DNA of 31,673 nt from a virus. The notes beneath the pieces were generated by a model. That model saw only the letters and a list, made by a program, of their open reading frames with translations. It searched no databases and had not been told where the DNA came from. Below, in pieces: positions 23,365-28,496 of this stretch (positions within the stretch are counted from its first letter, which is position 1; the number at the start of each line of letters is the position of its first letter). A program made the translations under genes and the position numbers. The stretch covers positions 1 to 31,673 of IMG/VR virus record IMGVR_UViG_3300046543_000095; one strand, 5' to 3'.

Positions 23365-23814
23365 TCAGGCGAACTTCTGTGCCGCTGGTGAGCCGCCGTT
23401 GCCCGCTGGCGTGGCCCCTTGAGGGCCACCGAACCCGGACGCGAAGGCAGCCTCGGCGCCACCGCCGCCGGATTGTTCGTCTTGCTGGAGGATGTTCATC
23501 GCGATCTTGAGGGCTTCCCCGATCGATCCGGCGGTCTGGGGTTGGTTGGACTGTTGGTCGCCGGCCGGTCCCATGGCGTTGGCATCGTCGGTGGACATGT
23601 CGCCGCCTTCGTCGTCCTCGGGTTCGTCGCCCTGATAGACGAGGTATCCGCCGCCCTCGGGGTCGCGGGCGATCGTGAGGATGACGTTGTCCTCCGGGCT
23701 TCCGGCGTCATCATCGGGTGGTGGGGCGCCGCCCGCGGTTGGGTCGGTTGCTCCCATGCCCGGTGGCATGCCGCCGCCTGGGGGTCCGCCGGGTGGTGCC
23801 GGGGGTAGGGCCAT
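23365..23814 (-). CDS. Acidic, Gly/Pro-rich protein with EAAFxxGF motif
   Basis: 149 residues, ATG at 23814 with AGAGGAG 8 nt upstream. The N-terminal Pro/Gly/Met-rich region (1-40) is followed by a short beta segment 'NVILTIARDPEGGGYLVYQG', an acidic stretch 'DEPEDDEGGDMSTDDAN' and a helix 'IGEALKIAMNILQQDEQ'. A Gly-rich linker ends in 'EAAFASGF', almost the same octapeptide as the two copies in the scaffold gene about 11 kb away. That shared element suggests it binds the same partner as the scaffold, for example coat or portal. No enzyme motif. It may be an assembly factor rather than a regulator. Confidence 0.75.
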   Translation of the reverse strand: MALPPAPPGGPPGGGMPPGMGATDPTAGGAPPPDDDAGSPEDNVILTIARDPEGGGYLVYQGDEPEDDEGGDMSTDDANAMGPAGDQQSNQPQTAGSIGEALKIAMNILQQDEQSGGGGAEAAFASGFGGPQGATPAGNGGSPAAQKFA

Positions 23815-23863
23815 GGGTCAGGCTCCTCTGATGCGTTTCAAGTATTGGCGGCGTCCGCTCATT

Positions 23864-24418
23864 TCACGCTGCTTCGACCATATCGAGCGTGACGGAGATC
23901 TCGACCGGTCGTTTCATCACGTCGATGAGCAGCCAGATGCGGTTGCGTAGCGTGCGTTGGCATATGCCGACCATGTCGTTGAACGGGCCTTTGACGACGC
24001 GGAGGGGATCGGCGGGGCGCGGATCGGCTGGCGCCGGAGGGTAGATGACGCCGTTCGGCGCGGCCTGCGCCCACAGGGTTTGCATGGCGAGGAGGGGCAC
24101 GATGGCGGGGAGCCGGGTGGTTGGCACGATCATCACGCGGGCGATTTCCTCGCCGCCGAGGGTCCGTACGACCTGTCGGTCGTAGGCCTGCGCGAACAGG
24201 TAGCGCGGGAAAATGCCGCGCAGCACCGTCTGGCGGTTGGCGAGCCTCGCCTGTTCCATCGGCCACCAGGCGGCGTGGCCTTGTGCGCGGATGCGGTGTT
24301 CGGTGGCTCGCTCAAATCCTGGCTTTGTATAGACGCAGTACCAGGGGGCGTCCGGAATGCTGGCGCAGGGCGCGAAGCACGAAGCGGTGTGCCCGGCGAC
24401 CTCAGTCGTTGTTGACAT
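23864..24418 (-). CDS. NusG paralogue (NGN + KOW-like), putative late antiterminator
   Basis: 184 residues from ATG 24418 (GGGGAG just upstream, but only a 2-nt spacer). The frame also extends to TTG 24472, which overlaps the upstream TGA as TTGA, so a 202-residue form is equally possible. The NGN domain covers about residues 26-118: 'WYCVYTKPGFERATEHRIRA', 'WWPMEQARL', 'GIFPRYLFAQ'. A C-terminal KOW-like domain follows ('PLRVVKGPFNDMVGICQ', 'RIWLLIDVMKRPVEI'). NusG/RfaH/LoaP-type proteins bind RNA polymerase and change pausing and termination. It lies directly after a sigma-like gene and before about 23 kb of late genes without a visible intrinsic terminator, so late-operon antitermination is a reasonable inference. 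Confidence 0.85.
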   Translation of the reverse strand: MSTTTEVAGHTASCFAPCASIPDAPWYCVYTKPGFERATEHRIRAQGHAAWWPMEQARLANRQTVLRGIFPRYLFAQAYDRQVVRTLGGEEIARVMIVPTTRLPAIVPLLAMQTLWAQAAPNGVIYPPAPADPRPADPLRVVKGPFNDMVGICQRTLRNRIWLLIDVMKRPVEISVTLDMVEAA

Positions 24419-24468
24419 GGCTCCCCGACCGGTGTCGCGCGGACACAGATCAAAAAAGCGGCGGTTGG

Positions 24469-25236
24469 TCAAGGATTGAAGTAGAAATTGTTCGGGAAAG
24501 GGGGGAACTTGGCGAACATGGCGTCAAGGTTGACCGCGTACCAGTTGTATTTCGCCATCGCGCGATCTTCGGGACTGAGACTGGCGAGTTGCTCGGCGGC
24601 GGCGGGGTTGGCGGGGATGAGCGGGCCGGCGCCGCGGCGGATGAATTCTTGCTCCAGGAGAAGCGCGAGACTGCGTTTCTGTTGGTCGGCGCGGTTGGAT
24701 TCGGGGATGTAAAGCAGGCGCAGCCACTCGGGTGGTTTGGGCTTGGGGGGCGGTTTCGCCGCCAGGGCCGAGGCCCAGGCCAGCATGGCGTCGACCTCGA
24801 TTTCCGTCTCCGCGGGCACGTCCCATTTCGCTGGCCCCTCGCGCGCGATCAGGCCGCGCATCGCGTCGAGGTCGAGTCGGAACCGGCGTTCCTCTGCGTG
24901 GCGATCGGCTTCACGTTCACGCGCCTCGCGGTCGGCTTCCCATCGCGCCTCTTGCTCGCGCTGGATGCGTCGGGCCTCGATCAGGCGAACCATGTGGGCC
25001 AGGAAGGCCGGGCGGTCGAAGCCCGGCGGCGAGCGCAGGGCGTGGCGCAGGCGGTGGCCGGCGGTGGCCAGGATCTGGCCGACCCTCTCCCGGCTCAGGC
25101 CGTCAGCGCGGGCGATGTCAGTGGCGGTGTCCCCCCGGATGAAGCGGGTCAGCATGCCCCGCTCGCGCGGTTTGAGCCGACGCGCGGCCTGGCGCACATC
25201 GAGGCGCCAGATCAGCGCGTCCTCGATGTCAGACAC
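24469..25236 (-). CDS. Sigma region-4-like HTH protein with coiled coil
   Basis: 255 residues from GTG 25236, overlapping the previous stop (25229-25231) by 8 nt. The open frame further upstream only shadows the DUF6197-like gene. Residues 20-68 ('LKPRERGMLTRFIRGDT', 'ATDIARADGLSRERVGQILA') closely follow sigma region 4.2: L-x-x-R-E-R, then helix-turn-helix with [GV]-S-R-E-R-V-x-Q-I. A very charged helix follows (86-120, 'EARRIQREQEARWEADREAR'), then a C-terminal domain with 'PPEWLRLLYIPESNRADQQK' and an ending 'FAKFPPFPNNFYFNP'. No region 2 is visible, so it is not a full sigma factor; it may be a promoter-recognition adaptor or late activator. Context with NusG supports a regulatory job. 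Confidence 0.78.
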   Translation of the reverse strand: MSDIEDALIWRLDVRQAARRLKPRERGMLTRFIRGDTATDIARADGLSRERVGQILATAGHRLRHALRSPPGFDRPAFLAHMVRLIEARRIQREQEARWEADREAREREADRHAEERRFRLDLDAMRGLIAREGPAKWDVPAETEIEVDAMLAWASALAAKPPPKPKPPEWLRLLYIPESNRADQQKRSLALLLEQEFIRRGAGPLIPANPAAAEQLASLSPEDRAMAKYNWYAVNLDAMFAKFPPFPNNFYFNP

Positions 25237-25570
25237 CGCCAGCCTTCGCCTCGGCCAGTTCGACGGCGCGGTCGAACACCTTGATCGTGTTCGCGTGACC
25301 CCAGTGATCGTTGTAGCGATAGATCGCCTCGATGCGGGTGTCCTTGCCCTTGCGGGCGCTCTCGGGCAGCGCGGGCCAGACGTAGTCGACGGCGAGGCGG
25401 GTGGCGATCGTGGCATCGCCATCGGCGGCGTGCAGCAGCCAGCCCAGCGCGCAGTGTTTGCCCTCGATGCCGAGGGCGCCAGTCCGCCAACTGGTCCTGA
25501 CGCCGGCCAGGGCGACCTTCAGGGCGGCGAGATCCGAGAGTAGCCCGGGGGGGAATCCGTCGAACGGCAT
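25229..25570 (-). CDS. DUF6197-like small protein, first gene of late operon
   Basis: 113 residues, ATG at 25570 with a strong AGGAGG site 8-9 nt upstream, the best in the window. The pattern 'GKHCALGWLLHAADGD', 'IEAIYRYNDHWGHANTIKVF', 'DRAVELAEA' resembles the DUF6197 family: Cys-Ala-x-Gly/Leu helix, then a Y/W-N-D turn and a terminal helix. No biochemical role is known for that family. It leads the transcription unit that also encodes the sigma-like and NusG proteins, so it may be a co-regulator or simply a leader gene. The family call is moderate. Confidence 0.75.
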   Translation of the reverse strand: MPFDGFPPGLLSDLAALKVALAGVRTSWRTGALGIEGKHCALGWLLHAADGDATIATRLAVDYVWPALPESARKGKDTRIEAIYRYNDHWGHANTIKVFDRAVELAEAKAGGV

Positions 25571-25649
25571 GATGGGGGTCCTCCTGTGTGCGTGGCCAGA
25601 TTAACACACCAGGCGCGGGCGTCATCCGCCTGCGCGGGCGCGTACGACC

Positions 25650-25676
25650 CTGTTAGAGATAATTCTAACTGTTAGA
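25650..25676 (-). promoter_or_regulatory. Candidate promoter/operator of the late regulatory operon
   Basis: Two perfect direct repeats CTGTTAGA (25650-25657 and 25669-25676, 19 bp apart) flank a minus-strand TAGAAT hexamer (25662-25667), the same -10-like sequence as at the 30.5 kb promoter. The centre also forms an inverted repeat TTAGA-N6-TCTAA. No good -35 box lies 16-18 bp upstream, so the promoter may need an activator or be repressed by a protein bound to the repeats. The transcript would have a leader of about 80 nt before the ATG at 25570. Confidence 0.5.
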
Positions 25677-25693
25677 GCGGGAATAAAAGGGGG

Positions 25694-25715
25694 AGAAAAA
25701 GGCCGATAACTCGGC
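25694..25715 (-). terminator. Intrinsic terminator of the accessory operon
   Basis: On the minus strand GCCGA-GTTA-TCGGC (a 5-bp perfect stem, tetraloop) is followed by C and five T residues. It lies about 80 nt past the stop of the zinc-ribbon gene at 25792 and just before the next operon's candidate promoter. It would separate accessory and late transcription; the short stem suggests it may be leaky or controllable. Confidence 0.6.
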
Positions 25716-25730
25716 TGTCCACGACTGAGT

Positions 25731-25747
25731 AAACCATGCAAACCATG
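25731..25747. repeat. Tandem AAACCATG repeat
   Basis: AAACCATG occurs twice, separated by one base (25731-25738 and 25740-25747), in the 221-bp gene-free stretch between 25571 and 25791 that also holds the terminator and operator. It could be a protein-binding site; nothing more can be said. Confidence 0.5.
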
Positions 25748-25791
25748 TGAGGCAGACTAACACGCGTAGTGCGTTGATAATGTGGGGTTTT

Positions 25792-26088
25792 TTATCCGCG
25801 GTGGGTTTGGGTGGATTTGTCTGGGGCGACAAAAAATGTCACATCTTTTTTGTCAAAGCTGGTTTGACACCGTCCCAGGTCGAGTTTCGTGGGCAATTTC
25901 GTGGGGTTTTCTCTAACGGCGGCGGGTTCCTTGACGGGGTATTTGCCGCCGTTCGCATCCGCGATTTGTGCCAGGCAGACGCCGCAATAAGGCCTCCACC
26001 ATTGGACCATCGACGCGTGACCGTGACATCTGACGCACGTCAGGCCGTGAAACGCGGAACGTCCGGAAGCGGCGAACGGCAGGCTCAC
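25792..26088 (-). CDS. Zinc-ribbon small protein
   Basis: 98 residues, GTG start at 26088 overlapping the preceding stop as GTGA. 'LTCVRCHGHA' and 'RPYCGVCLAQIAD' give two CxxC pairs separated by about 13 residues: a zinc ribbon. The C-terminal half is Lys/Thr-rich and probably disordered ('ENPTKLPTKLDLGRC'). It is the last gene of the accessory operon, followed by a terminator. An overlapping plus-strand frame exists but has no support. DNA- or protein-binding roles are possible; not assigned. Confidence 0.7.
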   Translation of the reverse strand: MSLPFAASGRSAFHGLTCVRCHGHASMVQWWRPYCGVCLAQIADANGGKYPVKEPAAVRENPTKLPTKLDLGRCQTSFDKKDVTFFVAPDKSTQTHRG

Positions 26089-26393
26089 GGCGGCGACCCG
26101 CGCGCGATGCCCAAGGCCAGCGCGTGTCCAGCGAGCGCATCCGCTTTGCTGGTGTAGCGTTCCTGATACTTGTCATTCTGAAAGCCAAAGATCATCGTCT
26201 CCCACAGCACCGGGGGACCGCCGAGGTGGGAGTGGTCGACGCCCAGGAACACCGTCGACACCAGCACGCCGGGGACAGATTCGTCCCTCGCCACAACACC
26301 TCGGTCGTTGGTTGCCATCCACCGCGCCCATGCGTGGAGATCGTCGCACGCCACCGGTTCGCCCTCGGCGTCGAGAATGTAGCGCCGCTTCAT
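26085..26393 (-). CDS. Conserved phage accessory protein, unknown function
   Basis: 102 residues; ATG at 26393 forms ATGA with the upstream TM gene. The sequence 'DLHAWARWMATNDRGVVARD', 'VLVSTVFLGVDHSHLGGPPV', 'LWETMIFGFQND', 'ERYTSKADALAGHALALG' is a pattern recurring in phages of Proteobacteria (Trp-Ala-x-W start, V-S-T-V-F-L-G-x-D-H-x-x-x-G-G-P-P, E-T-M, x-G-H). The strict conservation of His/Asp/Glu could mean an enzyme or metal site, but no activity is known to me. Second-last gene of the accessory operon. Confidence 0.8.
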   Translation of the reverse strand: MKRRYILDAEGEPVACDDLHAWARWMATNDRGVVARDESVPGVLVSTVFLGVDHSHLGGPPVLWETMIFGFQNDKYQERYTSKADALAGHALALGIARGSPP

Positions 26394-26665
26394 CCGAGGC
26401 TATCGCCGCGGGCGCGGATCGTCGTGCCGCTGTTGGATGCCTGGCCGTCCGGTGGGCGGAAGAACGGGCGCATCGTCGTCTGTTGATCGAACTGGCGCGG
26501 CATCGCCAGCGCGGCGTTGACCTTGACCAGCAACTCGGCGCGCTCTTTCGCGGTCACCTCCAGCGCGCGGGTGAAGGCTCGGGCGCGGCTGATGTTCCAG
26601 GCCATGCAGACGAGGTTGGCCACGACCGCCAGCCAGAGCATGACGTTGAGCGTGGACATGCTCAT
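26390..26665 (-). CDS. Single-TM small protein
   Basis: 91 residues. I place the start at ATG 26663-26665, overlapping the preceding TGA as ATGA; the longer frame upstream is low-complexity shadow. One TM helix at about residues 6-25 ('LNVMLWLAVVANLVCMAW'), then a charged helix ('RALEVTAKERAELLVKVNAA') and a disordered tail. The N-in or N-out topology is unclear. It could be a membrane-attached accessory factor or a spanin-like fragment; there is no lipobox Cys. Function not known. Confidence 0.65.
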   Translation of the reverse strand: MSMSTLNVMLWLAVVANLVCMAWNISRARAFTRALEVTAKERAELLVKVNAALAMPRQFDQQTTMRPFFRPPDGQASNSGTTIRARGDSLG

Positions 26666-26871
26666 CGCGAGTCTCCGAAATTGGCGCGCACGGCGGTCCA
26701 GAACGCGATCGAGGCGATGTCGAGGTCGATGCCCTCGGGGATCTCGACCGCGCCGGTCTTCAGGTTGATCCGAATGCCAGACGTGCCCAGCGTCATCCAT
26801 TGCAGCATCGGCGTGTCCTGGAACGTGAGATATCGCAAAGCCGCGATTTTGGGCGGATCTTCGATGCTCAT
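26662..26871 (-). CDS. Small protein, unknown function
   Basis: 69 residues, ATG at 26871 with GAGG about 7 nt upstream. Moderately hydrophobic with mixed alpha/beta pattern ('ALRYLTFQDTPMLQWMTLGT', 'GIRINLKTGAVEIPEGIDLD', 'SIAFWTAVRANFG'). The middle looks like a small beta hairpin. No motif recognised. It is in the coupled accessory operon between a Pro-rich mini-ORF and a TM protein. Confidence 0.65.
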   Translation of the reverse strand: MSIEDPPKIAALRYLTFQDTPMLQWMTLGTSGIRINLKTGAVEIPEGIDLDIASIAFWTAVRANFGDSR

Positions 26872-26890
26872 TTCAACCTCAGTGACGGCA

Positions 26891-26995
26891 TCATGGCGGG
26901 GCCTGGACGTGGGCTACAGGCGGCGACGGCTCGGGCGGCTCTCTCATGCCCTGACCGGTCCAGACCGCCCCCAGCGCCTCCTGTACGCCGTTCAT
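26891..26995 (-). CDS. 34-residue Pro-rich mini-ORF
   Basis: ATG at 26993-26995 overlaps the HAD gene's stop (26992-26994) as ATGA. Sequence features: 'NGVQEALGAVWTGQGM' then a Pro-rich tail 'EPPEPSPPVAHVQAPP'. It fills most of the 120-bp space between two genes otherwise joined by overlaps, which is why I keep it. A further eight-codon frame starts inside its stop and ends at the next ATG. There is no family; it may be translated only as a coupling relay. Confidence 0.45.
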   Translation of the reverse strand: MNGVQEALGAVWTGQGMREPPEPSPPVAHVQAPP

Positions 26996-27396
26996 GACGC
27001 GTTCCACGATCTGAAACCACATAGTGCGGCCAGGGCGAGAGCGGGCGCCGACCAGTCGCCCGTGAACCGGATGCAGCGGTCATCAATCGTCAGCCATGCC
27101 GCCGGTTTCTGGTCCGCGAAGTCGAACGCGAGCGGGGCCTCGGTCTCGTGCATTCCGCCCTTCTCGCGCCACTTCCTTCGCTGATCTATCAGCCACGCGC
27201 CCATCGCCGTCCGACCTTCCTCGGTGGACGAGCGAGACGAATAGATCACCAATTTGAATTGCTTCGCGGCCTGTTCGGCCCACTCGAAAAAGCCATCGGT
27301 CACGTCGTCGTAGATCACGCCGTTCTGCCAACCTTTGGAATATCGATGCACAACCCCATCGAAATCGATACACAGTATCGGCTTGTAATCGCTCAT
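26992..27396 (-). CDS. HAD-superfamily phosphatase
   Basis: 134 residues; ATG at 27396 forms ATGA with the upstream gene. HAD motifs: I 'LCIDFDGVVHRYS' (Asp11 nucleophile, Asp13 acid/base), II 'LVIYSSRSS' (Ser53/54), III Lys97 in 'ADQKPAAW', IV 'LTIDDRCIRFTGDW' (Asp105/Asp106). All four are present. This compact version with 'KPAAWLTIDDR.I.F.G.W' is common in phages and is usually annotated only as HAD hydrolase; proposed substrates are nucleotides or nucleic-acid 3'-phosphates, but that is not established. It may act in nucleotide metabolism or repair during replication. Confidence 0.88.
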   Translation of the reverse strand: MSDYKPILCIDFDGVVHRYSKGWQNGVIYDDVTDGFFEWAEQAAKQFKLVIYSSRSSTEEGRTAMGAWLIDQRRKWREKGGMHETEAPLAFDFADQKPAAWLTIDDRCIRFTGDWSAPALALAALCGFRSWNAS

Positions 27397-27569
27397 GGTT
27401 CCACCCTTTCGAGATACCGGATCGGCAGCAGCGTCCGCTCCGATTTGCCGTCCCAGTCAACGCCAGCCCAACTGTTCGCCACGTAAGCGATGGTCCCGGC
27501 CCGCGTGCCGAGATCCCGGAAGCGTTCGGCGGCTGCGAGGGTCAGTTTCACGCGGTCGTCTTTGATCAT
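27393..27569 (-). CDS. Small SH3/KOW-like protein, unknown function
   Basis: 58 residues from ATG 27567-27569 (ATGA with the ribbon-helix-helix gene). The longer frame upstream is a low-complexity shadow. The second half 'GTIAYVANSWAGVDWDGK' and 'TLLPIRYLERVEP' has the short-strand pattern of a small SH3-like barrel (G-x-I/V-x-x-V-x-x-x-x-x-x-V-x-W-D-G), common in tiny phage proteins. It probably binds a partner protein or nucleic acid; not assigned. Confidence 0.7.
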   Translation of the reverse strand: MIKDDRVKLTLAAAERFRDLGTRAGTIAYVANSWAGVDWDGKSERTLLPIRYLERVEP

Positions 27570-27766
27570 CTGGCCCCGCCGCGGACGACCGGGCGCGGTT
27601 TCGGCGGTTTGGCGTGGACGATGATGGGAGGGTCGCCGAGGCCGCGCAGGATCAGCGCGCGAGCCAAATTGGCCGGCGAGCGGTGGTCGACCTCGGCGGC
27701 GGCGGTGAGGCGAGCGAACGCGGCGGGTTCCAGCCAGACGTGGAGATCGCGTAGGCGTGTGGCCAT
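27566..27766 (-). CDS. Ribbon-helix-helix DNA-binding protein
   Basis: 66 residues, ATG at 27766. 'TRLRDLHVWLEPAAFARLTA', 'SPANLARALILRGL' fits the Arc/CopG/MetJ fold: an N-terminal beta strand that would pair with its dimer partner, then two helices. The C-terminus is basic and Pro-rich ('KPPKPRPVVRGG'). It probably represses or activates phage promoters, possibly via the repeats near 28.2-28.5 kb or at 25.65 kb (inference). Confidence 0.72.
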   Translation of the reverse strand: MATRLRDLHVWLEPAAFARLTAAAEVDHRSPANLARALILRGLGDPPIIVHAKPPKPRPVVRGGAR

Positions 27767-27769
27767 GGG

Positions 27770-28192
27770 TCAGGCCCGCCTGGCGATGCGGATCAGCCGC
27801 TTGCGCTCGAGCCACACGCGGTCGCGCATTTCCTTCAGGTGGACACCCCGGTAGCCCGCGTCCGTCAGCGTCTGGGTGATCAGCGCGAAGGCCGCTTTGT
27901 TGTCCATGGCGCGGGTGTGGTCGGCGATCGTGTCGACGTTGCGCCGGTCGAGGTCGGTCGTGTCCGTTGACGGCGCGGCGGGCGCCGCCGTAGCGCGCCG
28001 CCGGGCCTGCCACACGCGGTAGTTCAACTCGTCCAGCTTGTTGCGCTTCCACCCGGTCGCCTCGCGCAGCAGGCGCTTGATCTCGCCGGCAGCCTCGGTG
28101 CCGTCCAGGTGCGCGGTGCGCGCGGCGACCTCAAGCACGAGCGGCTCGGTTTGTTCGACCGAGTAGTTCATGGGCGGGTGTGTCTGGCTCAT
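27770..28192 (-). CDS. Helical protein opening the accessory operon
   Basis: 140 residues from ATG 28192. Other in-frame starts are GTG 28219 and ATG 28171; none has a strong ribosome-binding site, so the start is uncertain. It is all-helical and basic: 'GEIKRLLREATGWKRNKLDE', 'NYRVWQARRRA', and a C-terminal 'TDAGYRGVHLKEMRDRVWLE', 'RKRLIRIARRA'. The Arg/Lys-rich helices suggest nucleic-acid or membrane contact. It is the first gene after the ATGTGAYGG repeat cluster, so that cluster may control it. No family recognised. Confidence 0.65.
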   Translation of the reverse strand: MSQTHPPMNYSVEQTEPLVLEVAARTAHLDGTEAAGEIKRLLREATGWKRNKLDELNYRVWQARRRATAAPAAPSTDTTDLDRRNVDTIADHTRAMDNKAAFALITQTLTDAGYRGVHLKEMRDRVWLERKRLIRIARRA

Positions 28193-28238
28193 GGGCCAGC
28201 GTAGGACGTTACGGGTCACCCCGGCAAGCGGCCTTTAT

Positions 28239-28455
28239 TTGATATTGGTCAATGTGACGGGTTTATTTTGCTAACCTGTTGATATTCCACACATGTGACG
28301 GGTGTGATGGTTCGTGTACACACGGCGTCTGGAGAGGGAGCGTGCCACACGGCGGTTTTTCGACCGATGTGACGGATGTGACGGATGTGACGGTTTTTTT
28401 CCACGCGCGCGTGTGTCTGACGATAAAAATACGGGACCCGTCACATCCATCACAT
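28239..28455. repeat. Iteron-like array of ATGTGAYGG (candidate origin or operator)
   Basis: Eight copies of a 9-mer lie in the gene-free stretch 28,193-28,496. Plus orientation: 28252-28260, 28293-28301, a variant at 28302-28310, and three perfect tandem copies at 28367-28393. Inverted: two tandem copies at 28438-28455. The first two are parts of a larger 40-bp unit with TTGATATT (28239-28246 and 28279-28286). Also present are two CACATGTG palindromes (28290, 28451) and the palindrome CACGCGCGCGTG (28402-28413), with poly-T beside it. Iteron-plus-AT-rich layout next to a helicase gene suits a replication origin; control of the accessory operon is the alternative. Confidence 0.75.
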
Positions 28456-28496
28456 GTGTGAGATATCAATGGGTTAGAAATTTACCAGTCGCACGC

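Noticed and set aside
24121-25284. Plus-strand open frame of 387 codons opposite the NusG/sigma-like genes
   Set aside because: It is antisense to two genes with recognisable domains; its composition is that of a shadow frame.
25747-26157. Plus-strand open frame starting in the regulatory gap
   Set aside because: It has a plausible hydrophobic start, but most of it is antisense to the zinc-ribbon gene, which has CxxC pairs and a GTGA junction; no ribosome-binding site supports it.
28428-28440. Possible terminator after the helicase gene (ACGG-GTC-CCGT then ATTTTT)
   Set aside because: The stem is only 4-5 bp and coincides with an inverted repeat copy; it could act as a terminator but I cannot separate it from the repeat array.
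28293-28455. Possible CRISPR array
   Set aside because: Repeats are only 9 bp, with zero or irregular spacing and both orientations; this is an iteron or operator pattern, not repeat-spacer units.
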